DNA from: Allorhizobium borbori
GTDB taxonomy: Bacteria > Pseudomonadota > Alphaproteobacteria > Rhizobiales > Rhizobiaceae
Length of the DNA stretch: 64,000 nt
Direction: 5' to 3'
Assembly: GCF_014196535.1 (NCBI RefSeq)
Contig: NZ_JACIDU010000003.1
Span: 272,065 to 336,064 of the forward strand
Part shown: one piece after another, positions 7,948 through 17,054 of the stretch
How the letters are laid out: each line of letters starts with the position of its first letter
Numbering within the stretch: position 1 is the stretch's first letter
Notes under the pieces: generated by a model
The model's database searches: none
Seen by the model: the letters and a program-made list of their open reading frames with translations, nothing else
What the model was told of the DNA's origin: nothing
Made by a program: the position numbers and the translations under genes

Positions 7948-10170
7948 ATGACCATCCCCAACGATATCCAGATCACCCCGGAACTCGTCGCCGCTCATGG
8001 CCTGAAGCCGGACGAATATCAGCGCATTCTGGATCTCATCGGTCGCGTGCCGAGCTTCACCGAACTCGGCATTTTTTCGGCCATGTGGAACGAGCACTGC
8101 TCCTACAAGTCCTCGAAGAAATGGCTGAAGACGCTGCCCACCACCGGTGCGGTCGTCATTCAGGGTCCGGGCGAAAATGCCGGCGTGGTCGATATCGGCG
8201 ATGGCGAGACGGTCGTCTTCAAGATGGAAAGCCACAACCACCCGTCCTACATCGAGCCCTATCAGGGCGCTGCGACCGGCGTTGGCGGTATTCTGCGTGA
8301 CGTATTCACCATGGGTGCCCGCCCGATTGCCGCAATGAACGCACTGCGCTTTGGCGCGCCGGATCATCCGCGCACCCGCCACCTCGTTGCCGGCGTCGTC
8401 GCCGGCGTCGGCGGTTACGGCAATTCCTTCGGCGTGCCGACAGTTGGCGGCGAAGTGGAATTCGACGCCCGCTATAACGGCAACATCCTCGTCAACGCCT
8501 TTGCCGCCGGTCTGGCAAGGGCCGATTCCATCTTCCTGTCGGAAGCTAAGGGCGTGGGCCTGCCGGTGGTCTATCTGGGCGCAAAGACCGGCCGTGACGG
8601 TGTCGGCGGCGCCACCATGGCATCCGCCGAATTCGACGAGAGCATCGAGGAAAAGCGCCCCACCGTTCAGGTCGGTGACCCCTTCACCGAAAAGTGCCTG
8701 CTGGAAGCCTGCCTCGAGCTGATGAAGACCGGCGCGGTCATCGCCATTCAGGACATGGGCGCGGCCGGCCTCACCTGCTCCGCCGTCGAAATGGGCGCCA
8801 AGGGCGACCTCGGCATCGAGCTTGTCCTTGACCAGGTGCCTGTGCGCGAAGAGCGCATGACCGCCTATGAAATGATGCTTTCGGAAAGCCAGGAGCGCAT
8901 GCTCATGGTGTTGAAGCCGGAGAAGGAAGAGGAAGCCAAGGCGATCTTCGTCAAGTGGGGCCTCGACTTCGCCATCGTCGGCAAGACCACCGACGACCTG
9001 CGTTTCCGCGTCATTCATCAGGGCGAGGAAGTCGCCAACCTGCCGATCAAGGATCTGGGCGACCAGGCCCCTGAATACGACCGTCCGTGGATCGAGCCGA
9101 AGCCGGCGGCGAGCCTCGATCTCGCCTCCATTCCGGCGGGCGATGTCTCCGAGGGCCTGCTCAAGCTCGTCGGCTCCGCCAACAATTCCTCGCGCCGCTG
9201 GATTTACGAGCAGTATGACACGCTCATCCAGGGCAATTCGCTCCAGCTTCCGGGTGGCGATGCCGGCGTCGTACGCGTCGATACTCACCCCAGGAAGGCG
9301 CTTGCCTTCTCCTCCGACGTCACGCCGCGTTACGTCGAGGCCGATCCGTTCGAGGGCGGCAAGCAGGCGGTGGCCGAATGCTGGCGCAACATTACAGCAA
9401 CGGGCGCCCTTCCGCTCGCTGCGACCGACAACCTTAACTTCGGCAATCCCGAGCGCCCGGAAATCATGGGGCAGCTCGTCTTCGCCATCAAGGGCATCGG
9501 CGAGGCCTGCCGCGCGCTGGATTTCCCGATCGTTTCGGGCAACGTGTCGCTCTACAACGAGACCAACGGTCAGGCCATTCTGCCCACCCCCACGATCGGT
9601 GGCGTTGGTCTTCTGGCGGACTGGTCGAAGATGGCGCGCATCCGCTTTGCGGCACAGGGCGAAGCCATCCTTCTCGCTGGCGCTCCGGCCAACTGGGGTT
9701 CTCATCTCGGCCAGTCGGTCTATCTGCGCGATGTGCTCGGCCGCATCGAAGGCCCTGCCCCGCATGTCGATCTGGCGCACGAAAAGAAGACCGGCGAATT
9801 CGTCCGCGCGCTCATTCAGGACGGTCTCGCAACTGCCGTTCACGATTGCTCGTCGGGCGGCCTCGGCCTTGCCGTCGCCGAAATGGCGATTGCTTCGGGT
9901 ATCGGCGCGAAGATCTCGCCGCTCAACGGTGAAAACCCGATCGCCACCTTCTTCGGCGAAGACCAGGGCCGTTATGTCCTGACGATCAAGGAAGAGAACC
10001 TCGACACCGTTCAGGCGCGCGCCAGCGAAGCCGGCGTCTTCACGCCCTTCATCGGCCGCACCGGCGGTAACAGCGTCGTGCTTGGGGATGCGCGTCCTGT
10101 TTCAATTGAGGAATTGCGTTCGGCCCATGAATCGTGGTTCCCTGACTTCATGGAACGCGGCAAGCTTTGA
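7948..10170 (+). CDS. purL: FGAM synthase large subunit PurL
   Basis: The ATP-dependent synthetase of the PurS-PurQ-PurL complex, turning FGAR into FGAM in purine synthesis. The 740-residue length is that of the short PurL class. Motifs seen: [12 protein letters not shown] near residue 50, [19 protein letters not shown] near 95, and the second repeat DNLNFGNPE with NVSLYNE. The start is the ATG followed by [14 protein letters not shown]; an ATG 22 codons upstream is open but adds residues not found in homologues. It is on the same strand as purC-purS-purQ but separated by three genes. The BolA gene follows 34 bases after its stop. Confidence 0.97.
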   Translation: MTIPNDIQITPELVAAHGLKPDEYQRILDLIGRVPSFTELGIFSAMWNEHCSYKSSKKWLKTLPTTGAVVIQGPGENAGVVDIGDGETVVFKMESHNHPSYIEPYQGAATGVGGILRDVFTMGARPIAAMNALRFGAPDHPRTRHLVAGVVAGVGGYGNSFGVPTVGGEVEFDARYNGNILVNAFAAGLARADSIFLSEAKGVGLPVVYLGAKTGRDGVGGATMASAEFDESIEEKRPTVQVGDPFTEKCLLEACLELMKTGAVIAIQDMGAAGLTCSAVEMGAKGDLGIELVLDQVPVREERMTAYEMMLSESQERMLMVLKPEKEEEAKAIFVKWGLDFAIVGKTTDDLRFRVIHQGEEVANLPIKDLGDQAPEYDRPWIEPKPAASLDLASIPAGDVSEGLLKLVGSANNSSRRWIYEQYDTLIQGNSLQLPGGDAGVVRVDTHPRKALAFSSDVTPRYVEADPFEGGKQAVAECWRNITATGALPLAATDNLNFGNPERPEIMGQLVFAIKGIGEACRALDFPIVSGNVSLYNETNGQAILPTPTIGGVGLLADWSKMARIRFAAQGEAILLAGAPANWGSHLGQSVYLRDVLGRIEGPAPHVDLAHEKKTGEFVRALIQDGLATAVHDCSSGGLGLAVAEMAIASGIGAKISPLNGENPIATFFGEDQGRYVLTIKEENLDTVQARASEAGVFTPFIGRTGGNSVVLGDARPVSIEELRSAHESWFPDFMERGKL

Positions 10171-10204
10171 TCGCCGCGTTCCTCGCAATGAAGGAGGAAC
10201 GACC

Positions 10205-10438
10205 ATGCCCATGAAGCCCGGCGAAATCGAAGACATGATCAAATCCGGAATTCCCGGGGCGAAGGTGGTTATCCGCGACCTTGCCGGCGATGGCGACCAC
10301 TATGCCGCGGAAGTCGTGGCTGAAGCCTTCCGGGGCAAGAGCCGCGTGCAGCAGCACCAGATGGTCTATGAAGCCCTCAGGGGCAATATGGGCGGCGTTC
10401 TGCACGCACTGGCGTTGCAGACATCCGCGCCCGAATAA
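10205..10438 (+). CDS. BolA/IbaG-family protein
   Basis: A 77-residue BolA-fold protein, starting MPMKPGEIEDMIKSGIPGA after a strong AAGGAGG site. The helix-turn of the family (GDGDHYAAEVVAEAF then FRGKSRVQQHQMVYEAL) and the C-terminal VLHALALQT, with the conserved His, are present. BolA-like proteins of this size pair with CGFS monothiol glutaredoxins to bind a [2Fe-2S] cluster, and a CGFS glutaredoxin gene lies 425 bases downstream with only one small gene between. It follows purL closely and may be co-transcribed with it. Confidence 0.9.
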   Translation: MPMKPGEIEDMIKSGIPGAKVVIRDLAGDGDHYAAEVVAEAFRGKSRVQQHQMVYEALRGNMGGVLHALALQTSAPE

Positions 10439-10451
10439 AAAAGGCAAGCGA

Positions 10452-10706
10452 ATGGCTGGTGTGATCGAGGATCTGGTATCCGGCGTCGTCAAGAGCGCCG
10501 TCTCCGAAATTCTGAAGAAGACGCGTTCAACGACCACGAAGCGCACCAAGCGTCGCACCCGGAAGGCCGCCAGCGGCGACCTTCTCGGTTCGATCATCGA
10601 TGCGGCGCTCGGCAAGCCGGAAAAGAAAACGGTTCGCAAACCGGCCCGCAAGCAGGTGAGCCGCCGGCGCAGCGCCACCGCGCGCTCCAAGCAACGCAGC
10701 CGCTAA
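10452..10706 (+). CDS. Small basic protein between BolA and glutaredoxin
   Basis: An 84-residue, very basic protein, beginning 13 bases after the BolA gene. An amphipathic N-terminal helix (AGVIEDLVSGVVKSAVSEIL) is followed by a Lys/Arg/Thr run, a second short helix (GDLLGSIIDAAL), and a tail rich in Arg, Lys and Ser. No known domain. The two short hydrophobic helices resemble each other. It could bind nucleic acid or membrane; its place in a BolA-glutaredoxin unit is the only functional hint. The weak upstream site and high basic content make translation likely but not proven. Confidence 0.65.
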   Translation: MAGVIEDLVSGVVKSAVSEILKKTRSTTTKRTKRRTRKAASGDLLGSIIDAALGKPEKKTVRKPARKQVSRRRSATARSKQRSR

Positions 10707-10772
10707 ATTCGCTCCGCGCCAAAGCTGACATCTGGTAATTGCCGAATTCAGTGCTAATTATCGGACACAGGT

Positions 10773-10807
10773 GACTGCAGACAGCTTGTAGCCGTAAATC
10801 TGCAGTC
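10773..10807 (+). promoter_or_regulatory. Inverted repeat upstream of grxD
   Basis: GACTGCAGA (10773-10781) and TCTGCAGTC (10799-10807) are exact inverted copies around 17 bases, 56 bases before the grxD start codon. It can be either a leader hairpin or an operator. It does not match the RirA or Irr iron boxes as I know them. Confidence 0.4.
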
Positions 10808-10862
10808 GCGCTTGTTTTAACCCGTGCGGGCCTTGAAACCGCAAAGGCAGAGAGTGTTTCCC

Positions 10863-11195
10863 ATGACCGCTATTCTCGACTTCATCGCCAACGAGATCAA
10901 GACCAACGACGTTGTCCTGTTCATGAAGGGCACGCCGCAGTTTCCGCAGTGTGGCTTCTCCGGCCAGGTCGTCCAGATCCTCGACTATCTCGGCGTTCCC
11001 TACAAGGGCATCAACGTGCTGGCAGATGGCGACATCCGCCAGGGCATCAAGGACTATTCCAACTGGCCGACCATTCCGCAGCTCTACATCAAGGGCGAGT
11101 TCATCGGCGGTTGCGATATCGTGCGCGAAATGTTCCAGAACGGCGAGCTTCAGACCCAGTTCGAGGAACAGGGCATCGCTGTTCGCGCGGCCTGA
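10863..11195 (+). CDS. grxD: Monothiol glutaredoxin (CGFS type)
   Basis: A Grx4/Grx5-type protein that carries and transfers [2Fe-2S] clusters, together with BolA proteins. It is 110 residues, starting [12 protein letters not shown]. The CGFS active site begins at Cys30 ([11 protein letters not shown]), with the glutathione-binding [19 protein letters not shown] downstream. The ATG at 10863 is used; an upstream in-frame ATG at 10824 would add 13 residues not typical of the family. It lies in the BolA - basic protein - glutaredoxin unit and is followed by a hairpin before the exporter gene. Confidence 0.95.
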   Translation: MTAILDFIANEIKTNDVVLFMKGTPQFPQCGFSGQVVQILDYLGVPYKGINVLADGDIRQGIKDYSNWPTIPQLYIKGEFIGGCDIVREMFQNGELQTQFEEQGIAVRAA

Positions 11196-11244
11196 GAAGA
11201 CAGTGCGCCTTTTCGGCGCCCGTCCATATTTTTTGCTTTTGAGA

Positions 11245-11272
11245 GGCGTTGCGTCACAGCAACGCCTTCTCG
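11245..11272 (+). terminator. Hairpin after grxD
   Basis: GGCGTTGC and GCAACGCC (11245-11252, 11259-11266) form an 8-base stem with a 6-base loop, followed by TTCTCGTCTTT. The U-run is broken, so termination may be partial, allowing some read-through into the exporter gene. Confidence 0.45.
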
Positions 11273-11291
11273 TCTTTAAGAGATTATTTCC

Positions 11292-12536
11292 GTGAACCAT
11301 TCTCCCGAAAACGTTTCCCGACTCGGCCGCATGGGCAGGGCCGAATTCATCGCGATGATCGCGATGCTGATGGCGCTGAATGCGCTCGCCATCGACATCA
11401 TGCTCCCCGGCCTGCAACAGATCGGCGCCACGCTTGGCGTGGAAAACGAGAACCATCGCCAGTATATCGTTTCCGCCTACCTCATCGGCTTCGGGTTGGC
11501 GCAACTCGTCTATGGGCCGCTAGCCGACCGGTTCGGCCGCCGCATTCCGCTGCTTGCCGGCCTTTCGATCTACATTATCGCCGCGATCTTCGGGGCGTTC
11601 ATTCCCTCGTTCACCGCCCTGCTCGTGCTCCGCTTCATCCAGGGCCTGGGCGCGGCCTCGATGCGCGTCGTTACCGTTTCCATCGTGCGCGACATCTATG
11701 GCGGGCGGCAGATGGCCGAAGCCATGTCGCTGATCATGATGGTGTTCATGATCGTGCCGGTCATCGCGCCGGGCATCGGCCAGACGATTCTTCTGTTTGC
11801 CGACTGGCATACGATCTTCGTCTTCATGGCTGTTGCCGGTCTTGGCATCGCAGCCTGGACCCATCTGCGCCTTCCCGAAACGCTGTCTCCGTCCGATGTC
11901 AGGCCGTTCACCATCCGGTCCATCGCGACCGGCTTCAAGATCGTTCTGACGGATCGCATCGCGCTGAACTACACGCTGGCCAGCACCTTCATCTTCGGGG
12001 CGCTGTTCGGCTTTATCAACTCGGCACAGCAGATCTATACGCAGGTCTACGACCTCGGAAAACTGATGCCGATCGCCTTCGGCAGCGTGGCGCTGTTCAT
12101 GTCGTTTTCCTCCTTCGTCAACGCGCGCATGGTGGGGCGCGTCGGCATGCGGCGGCTGTCACACGGCGCGCTCGTGGCGTTCCTGGCCATCAACTTCGTC
12201 TGGTTGATGATCGAGATTCTGGGACCTCGCCCCATGCCGTTCCCGTTGTTCATCTGTCTCTTCGCGATTTCGATGTTCATGTTCGGCTGGATTGGCGCGA
12301 ACTTCAACTCGCTGGCCATGGAGCCGCTTGGCCATGTGGCGGGCACGGCCTCCTCCGTTCTCGGCTTCCTCAGCACGGTTGGCGGGGCATCCATCGGCGC
12401 GCTGATCGGGCAAGCCTTCGATGGTACGGCGCTGCCGCTGATCGCCGGTTTCTTCGTCGTCTCACTGATCGGCTTCGTCTTCGTGATGATTGCGGAAAAG
12501 GGAAAGCTCTTCCAGCCGCACAACCAGCGGCACTGA
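11292..12536 (+). CDS. MFS drug exporter, Bcr/CflA type
   Basis: A 414-residue inner-membrane protein with about 12 hydrophobic segments. The DHA1 signature is visible: ALAIDIMLPGLQQIGATLG in the first helix and YGPLADRFGRRIPLL between helices 2 and 3. Bcr/CflA exporters use the proton gradient to expel drugs such as bicyclomycin, or sulfonamides. It starts at a GTG with a modest AAGAG site. It follows grxD on the same strand and ends against a bidirectional terminator shared with the convergent phosphatase gene. The substrate cannot be told from sequence. Confidence 0.88.
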   Translation: MNHSPENVSRLGRMGRAEFIAMIAMLMALNALAIDIMLPGLQQIGATLGVENENHRQYIVSAYLIGFGLAQLVYGPLADRFGRRIPLLAGLSIYIIAAIFGAFIPSFTALLVLRFIQGLGAASMRVVTVSIVRDIYGGRQMAEAMSLIMMVFMIVPVIAPGIGQTILLFADWHTIFVFMAVAGLGIAAWTHLRLPETLSPSDVRPFTIRSIATGFKIVLTDRIALNYTLASTFIFGALFGFINSAQQIYTQVYDLGKLMPIAFGSVALFMSFSSFVNARMVGRVGMRRLSHGALVAFLAINFVWLMIEILGPRPMPFPLFICLFAISMFMFGWIGANFNSLAMEPLGHVAGTASSVLGFLSTVGGASIGALIGQAFDGTALPLIAGFFVVSLIGFVFVMIAEKGKLFQPHNQRH

Positions 12537-12540
12537 ACGA

Positions 12541-12569
12541 AAAAGGGGCGCTTGAAGCGCCCCCTTTTT
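12541..12569. terminator. Bidirectional terminator
   Basis: GGGGCGC and GCGCCCC form a 7-base stem with a 5-base loop (12545-12563), flanked by AAAA on the left and TTTTT on the right. It can stop transcription from both the MFS gene and the convergent phosphatase gene. Confidence 0.8.
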
Positions 12570-12571
12570 CC

Positions 12572-13402
12572 TCAGATGGTGAAGACTTCCCGCCGCAAGA
12601 TTTCCCAACTTTCGCGATCAGGCGTTACAAGCAGGCCACCGGCTGTGTGATGCGGGCGGTAGGCGGAACCATCGAAGCGAGAGGCATAGGCACCGGCCTC
12701 CTGGGCAATCAGCACGCCGGGCAGATGATCCCAAGGCATCAGCTTGTTATACATCAGATAATGCGCGAAGCCGCCGACGAAGGCGCGGTATTCGACCGCC
12801 GCGCAACGGTAACTCATGGCATAGCGCACCTTGGCGAGATTGCTCAGGATCTCCGGCTTTACATCGGCTGGCAGAAAGCCGGTGGAGGCCATGCCGATCA
12901 TCTGGGCGAGCGGCACGGGGTCGGCCACCTTCAGGCGCTGGGAAGACCCGTCCGGACGTTTGAGAACGGCCCCGGCCCCCTTTTCCGCGATCAGCCAGTC
13001 GTCGCCCAGCGGATCGTGGATGATGGCGGCAACGGTTTCACCATTTTCTACGACGGCGGCCATGACGCCGAACGCACCGATACCGGACGCAAAGTTATAG
13101 GTGCCGTCGATGGGGTCGACCACAACGGCCTTCTCCACATCAGCCAGACGCGCCAGCAGCGCGGGATCAGCGGCGACCGACTCCTCTCCGACAAAAAGGC
13201 TACCCGGCGCGAGGCGCGAGACCTCAGCCTTGATCATGCGCTCGGCAGCTTCATCCGCATCCGTCACCAGATCGCTGGCCTCGGACTTGGCGCGAATGTC
13301 ACCATCGCCCAGCCTGCGGAAGCGCGGCAGGATCTCCGCCTTGGCGGCATCGCGCAAGAGGTTGGCAAGGGCTTCGACGTCGATGCTGGCGGCCATGGTC
13401 AT
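12572..13402 (-). CDS. Inositol monophosphatase-family phosphatase
   Basis: A 276-residue Mg-dependent sugar/inositol phosphatase. Metal-site motifs are present: GEES at about residue 72, DPIDGTYNF at about 96, and PWDHLPGVL near 223. Members include inositol monophosphatase, HisN-type histidinol-phosphate phosphatase and 3'-phosphoadenosine phosphatase; the sequence alone does not settle the substrate. Its ATG overlaps the stop of ttcA by the ATGA arrangement, so translation is probably coupled to it. It ends at the bidirectional terminator shared with the MFS gene. Confidence 0.85.
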   Translation of the reverse strand: MTMAASIDVEALANLLRDAAKAEILPRFRRLGDGDIRAKSEASDLVTDADEAAERMIKAEVSRLAPGSLFVGEESVAADPALLARLADVEKAVVVDPIDGTYNFASGIGAFGVMAAVVENGETVAAIIHDPLGDDWLIAEKGAGAVLKRPDGSSQRLKVADPVPLAQMIGMASTGFLPADVKPEILSNLAKVRYAMSYRCAAVEYRAFVGGFAHYLMYNKLMPWDHLPGVLIAQEAGAYASRFDGSAYRPHHTAGGLLVTPDRESWEILRREVFTI

Positions 13403-14271
13403 TCGTCCTTCGGTGTGGTGGAAATTCCGGAGAAATCGAACAGCGCGGGATCGAGCAGATGCGAGGGGTTCACATGGCCAAGGGCGCGCAGCATGCGCTC
13501 CTTGCGGCCCGGCATGCGTCGTTCCATCTCCGCCAGCATGTCCTTCATCGCATTGCGTTGCAGCCCGTCCTGCGAGCCACAGAGGTCGCAGGGAATGATC
13601 GGAAAGCGCATCGCTTCCGCAAATTTCGCGAGATCGTCCTCCGCCGCATAGGCCAGTGGCCTGAGTACGGTCAGATCGCCTTCATCGTTCATCAGTTTCG
13701 CCGGCATCGCCGCCAGTCGGCCACCATGGAAAAGGTTCATGAAGAAGGTTTCGAGGATGTCCTCGCGATGATGGCCGAGCACGAGCGCATCACACCCTTC
13801 TTCACGGGCAATGCGGTAGAGATTGCCGCGCCGAAGCCGCGAACAGAGCGAGCAATAGGTCGCGCCCTCCGGCATCTTCTCCTTCACGATGGAATAGGTA
13901 TCGCGATACTCGATCCGGTGGGACACACCGATGGACGTCAGGTATTCCGGCAGGATGTGCTTCGGAAAATTCGGCTGACCCTGATCGAGATTGCAGGCGA
14001 TGAGATCGACCGGCAACAGGCCGCGCCATTTGAGATCGAGCAACAGGGCGAGAAGACCGTAACTGTCCTTGCCACCGGAAAGCGCGACCAGCCAGCGTTT
14101 CTGGCCCTTCAGCATGGAGAAATCCTCCATGGCCTGCCGCACCTGCCGAAGCAGACGCTTGCGCAGCTTGTTGAAGGACACGGAACGCGGCGCATCGGCA
14201 AAGAGCGGATGGACGGGCGCACCGTCATCCGCTTCGGGCGTCAGGTCGTCCGGTTCGGTCAGAACGTTCAA
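13399..14271 (-). CDS. ttcA: tRNA 2-thiocytidine biosynthesis protein TtcA
   Basis: An ATP-dependent sulfur transferase that makes 2-thiocytidine at tRNA position 32 using a [4Fe-4S] cluster. The PP-loop SGGKDS and two Cys pairs, CSLC and CDLC, typical of TtcA, are all present, as is [16 protein letters not shown] chose a TTG start at 14271 because GGAGG lies 7 bases before it, giving 290 residues; a further TTG at 14301 is possible but has no site. The stop overlaps the start of the next gene by four bases (ATGA). It sits downstream of glsA on the minus strand. Confidence 0.93.
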   Translation of the reverse strand: MNVLTEPDDLTPEADDGAPVHPLFADAPRSVSFNKLRKRLLRQVRQAMEDFSMLKGQKRWLVALSGGKDSYGLLALLLDLKWRGLLPVDLIACNLDQGQPNFPKHILPEYLTSIGVSHRIEYRDTYSIVKEKMPEGATYCSLCSRLRRGNLYRIAREEGCDALVLGHHREDILETFFMNLFHGGRLAAMPAKLMNDEGDLTVLRPLAYAAEDDLAKFAEAMRFPIIPCDLCGSQDGLQRNAMKDMLAEMERRMPGRKERMLRALGHVNPSHLLDPALFDFSGISTTPKDE

Positions 14272-14322
14272 AAGCGTTGCCTCCTGCTTTCCGTTACGCA
14301 ATGCCCTTCCGGCCCGGCAATA

Positions 14323-15249
14323 TCAAGAGCCGAAGACGGACCAGCCGGTTTTCTGGGCGATCAGTTCGAGGGCTGCCGAGCCGAGTGCGGAATTGCCGAC
14401 CTTGTTCAGCCCCGGTGACCACACGGCAATCGCCGCATCGCCGGGTGCAATCGCCATGATGCCGCCGCCGACACCGCTCTTGCCCGGCAGGCCGACATGA
14501 TAGGCAAAGTCGCCGGAGCCATCATAGTGGCCGCAGGTGAGCATCAGTGCATTGATGCGCCGCGCCCGTTTCGGCGAAACCACGGAATGGCCCGTCAGCG
14601 GATTGACGCCGCGATTGGCGAGGTAAAGCCCTGCACGGGCCAATTGCTGGCAGGTCATAGACAGCGCGCACTGGTGGAAATAGACGCCGAGAACCTGTTC
14701 CACCGGATGATCGAGATTACCAAAAGCGCGCATGAAATTGGCGAGCGCGAAATTACGATAGCCCGTCGCCGTCTCGGATTTGGCAACCGTATTGTCGATG
14801 GAGATCGTCTCGTCGTCGGCAACATAGCGAATGAAGCGCAGCAGCTCGCCAATAGCTTCCTTCGGTTGATGACCTGCCAGAACCACATCCGCCACCGCAA
14901 TCGCTCCGGCGTTGATGAAGGGGTTGCGCGGAATGCCGCTCTCATGCTCGAGCTGGACAATCGAGTTGAAGGCAGAGCCGGAGGGCTCGCGGCCCACACG
15001 CTTCCATATACCCTCGCCCACCTTGCCGAGCGCCAGCGTCAGCATGAAAACCTTGGAAATACTCTGGATGGAGAAAGGCGTCGCTGCATCACCGGCGACA
15101 TAAAGCTCGCCGCTGACCGTGGCCACTGCAATGCCGAGCTGGTTCGGCGGCACCTTGGCAAGCTCGGGAATGTAATCCGCCACCTTGCCTTCACCGATGC
15201 GCGGCGTCAGCTCGGAGTAAACCTGATCGACAATTGCCTGCATATCCAT
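14323..15249 (-). CDS. glsA: Glutaminase A
   Basis: A serine-dependent glutaminase that turns glutamine into glutamate and ammonia. It is 308 residues, starting [16 protein letters not shown], the family length. The beta-lactamase-like catalytic motif [10 protein letters not shown] (Ser-x-x-Lys) and the later [13 protein letters not shown] and [12 protein letters not shown] blocks are present. The open frame runs on upstream into rpsD, but the family start is the ATG at 15249. It lies 82 bases after rpsD, separated from it by a strong terminator, so it needs its own promoter or read-through. Confidence 0.95.
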   Translation of the reverse strand: MDMQAIVDQVYSELTPRIGEGKVADYIPELAKVPPNQLGIAVATVSGELYVAGDAATPFSIQSISKVFMLTLALGKVGEGIWKRVGREPSGSAFNSIVQLEHESGIPRNPFINAGAIAVADVVLAGHQPKEAIGELLRFIRYVADDETISIDNTVAKSETATGYRNFALANFMRAFGNLDHPVEQVLGVYFHQCALSMTCQQLARAGLYLANRGVNPLTGHSVVSPKRARRINALMLTCGHYDGSGDFAYHVGLPGKSGVGGGIMAIAPGDAAIAVWSPGLNKVGNSALGSAALELIAQKTGWSVFGS

Positions 15250-15283
15250 TGTGCGACTCGTTCTTTGACCCTGTTCTCCATAA

Positions 15284-15312
15284 CAAAAAAGCCGCCCCGA
15301 AGGGCGGCTTTC
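15284..15312 (-). terminator. rpsD terminator
   Basis: AGCCGCCC and GGGCGGCT (15290-15309) form an 8-base stem around a CGAA loop (TTCG on the minus strand). On the minus strand it is followed by TTTTTT, a strong rho-independent end for rpsD. Confidence 0.85.
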
Positions 15313-15331
15313 GAAACCAAATCCCGAGGGA

Positions 15332-15949
15332 TTAGCGCGAATAGAATTCGACGACCAGGTGCGGTTCCATGACGACGGCATAGGGCACGTCAGACAGGGT
15401 CGGAACGCGAACGAAGGTTGCAACCATCTTGTTGTGGTCGACTTCGATGTAGTCCGGAACGTCACGTTCAGCGAGAGCAACCGATTCGAGAACGGTCACG
15501 AGCTGCTTGGACTTCTGGCGAACTTCGATCACGTCGCCGGCCTTGCAACGGTAGGAACCGATGTTGACGCGGACGCCGTTGACCGTGACGTGGCCGTGGT
15601 TCACGAACTGACGGGCAGCGAAGACCGTCGGGACGAACTTGGCGCGGTAGACGATCGCGTCCAGACGCGACTCGAGCAGGCCGATCAGGTTTTCGGAGGT
15701 GTCGCCCTTGCGGCGGTTGGCCTCTTCATAGGTGGCGCGGAACTGCTTTTCACGCAGGTCGCCGTAGTAGCCCTTGAGCTTCTGCTTGGCGCGGAGCTGA
15801 ACACCGAAGTCGGACAGCTTGCCCTTGCGGCGCTGACCGTGCTGGCCCGGGCCGTATTCGCGACGGTTCACCGGGGACTTCGGACGGCCCCAGATGTTTT
15901 CGCCCATGCGGCGGTCAATTTTGTACTTGGACGAAGAACGCTTGCTCAT
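15332..15949 (-). CDS. rpsD: 30S ribosomal protein S4
   Basis: A primary 16S rRNA-binding protein of the small subunit, also a translational regulator in many bacteria. It is 205 residues, starting [20 protein letters not shown]. The family pattern is full: [18 protein letters not shown], then the S4 RNA-binding domain (about 94-155; [34 protein letters not shown]). A GAGGAAA site precedes the ATG. It stands alone with its own terminator, as is usual in Rhizobiales, rather than in the alpha operon. The 261 bases upstream to the next gene contain its promoter region. Confidence 0.98.
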   Translation of the reverse strand: MSKRSSSKYKIDRRMGENIWGRPKSPVNRREYGPGQHGQRRKGKLSDFGVQLRAKQKLKGYYGDLREKQFRATYEEANRRKGDTSENLIGLLESRLDAIVYRAKFVPTVFAARQFVNHGHVTVNGVRVNIGSYRCKAGDVIEVRQKSKQLVTVLESVALAERDVPDYIEVDHNKMVATFVRVPTLSDVPYAVVMEPHLVVEFYSR

Positions 15950-16210
15950 CGTATTTCCTCAAATAAAAGTGGGCCGGCACGTTTCCATACCGGCAAGGAA
16001 ACACGCCCTCCTCTGAACCCTATCGGGCTCTGACAGGTTTCTCACGAAAAGCGAACGGAGAAGCCACGGGACATGTCAGTGAAACACCGGGCGTTTCCGT
16101 CCGGCGTTGGCGCGGTGAATAGTAGATCGAAAGCACCTTGTCAACGCGAGAAATTACTTGACGAAACACTAATTGGTTGCATAATTCACCGAAACAACAA
16201 TAGGTGGAAC

Positions 16211-16954
16211 ATGGCTCCGATCGTCGACGCAACGCCCGCTCCGCACTCTGCCAAAGCACTTACCCTGCCCTCCCGGATAGTCATCGGTGCATTGGGAGGC
16301 TTTGCAGCCGTTGCATCAAAGCTTCTCGGCTTCGACCAGAAGGTGATCGCAGCCTTTCTTGACAGCGGGCTTCCGGAAGAGGCCGGAGCGATCAAGGTTT
16401 TACTTCTGGTACATGCGCCGATCCTGATCATCCTAGGCGCCATCGTGGCTGCGGTTGTGGATGAAACGGTCAAACTCAAACTGTTCGCCATCGGCGTCTC
16501 GGCGCCGGCAGTGCTTACCCCATGGCTTGCGAACGGCCCAGTGGTGGACCTGACCGAAAAGCTTAACCAGACCTCGGCGGGCCTGTTCATCTCGAATGCC
16601 TATGCCGACGACCCTTCGGCCGGCACCACCACACAAACGAACGGACTGGGCTATATTTTCGGCGTCGCGCCCGAGCCGCGTTATCGGGTGGTGGTGGGTT
16701 CCTACACTACAATTGATGCTGCAATTGCCGCAGCGGAGAAGATGAAAAGCGAGGTTCCGGACATCGACATTTATGTGGGCGAGAAACGTCCGGGCAACGA
16801 TAACTATCCTGTCGTTGTCGGCGGAGAGAATGACTTCCTGCCCTACAGTGACGCCAAAGCCCTCAAGAGCCAGGTCGACGCAGAAAAAGATGTGTTCGTC
16901 AACGGGAGCTATTACTCCTCCTACGACTTCCCAGTCCACCAGGAAATCAAGTGA
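16211..16954 (+). CDS. Membrane protein with SPOR-like C-terminal domain
   Basis: A 247-residue protein with three hydrophobic segments (about 22-39, 62-83, 89-106), a Gly/Thr-rich linker, and a C-terminal domain (about 157-225) built from a repeat resembling a SPOR fold: YRVVVGSYTTIDAAIAAAEKM then YPVVVGGENDFLPYSDAKAL. SPOR domains bind denuded peptidoglycan at division sites, but the match is by eye only. The ATG at 16211 follows AGGTGG; the frame is open upstream without support. It is divergent from rpsD and upstream of pepT. Function unknown. Confidence 0.7.
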   Translation: MAPIVDATPAPHSAKALTLPSRIVIGALGGFAAVASKLLGFDQKVIAAFLDSGLPEEAGAIKVLLLVHAPILIILGAIVAAVVDETVKLKLFAIGVSAPAVLTPWLANGPVVDLTEKLNQTSAGLFISNAYADDPSAGTTTQTNGLGYIFGVAPEPRYRVVVGSYTTIDAAIAAAEKMKSEVPDIDIYVGEKRPGNDNYPVVVGGENDFLPYSDAKALKSQVDAEKDVFVNGSYYSSYDFPVHQEIK

Positions 16955-17054
16955 CACATGGCGATGCGAACATGAAATGAGCGCCTCCTCCCATTCCCGT
17001 CCAATGTCGGCCACGGTATAGCTTGCTCTTCCTGCAAGTGAATCGGATAAAGCC

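Noticed and set aside
6424..9843. A very long open frame on the minus strand opposite the MocR gene and purL
   Set aside because: It covers two well-supported genes on the plus strand and has no recognisable domain; long antisense frames are common in GC-rich DNA with strong third-base bias.
11249..13651. An 800-codon plus-strand frame across the MFS and phosphatase genes
   Set aside because: It is out of frame with the MFS gene, antisense to the phosphatase, crosses a strong terminator, and shows Arg/His-rich shadow composition.
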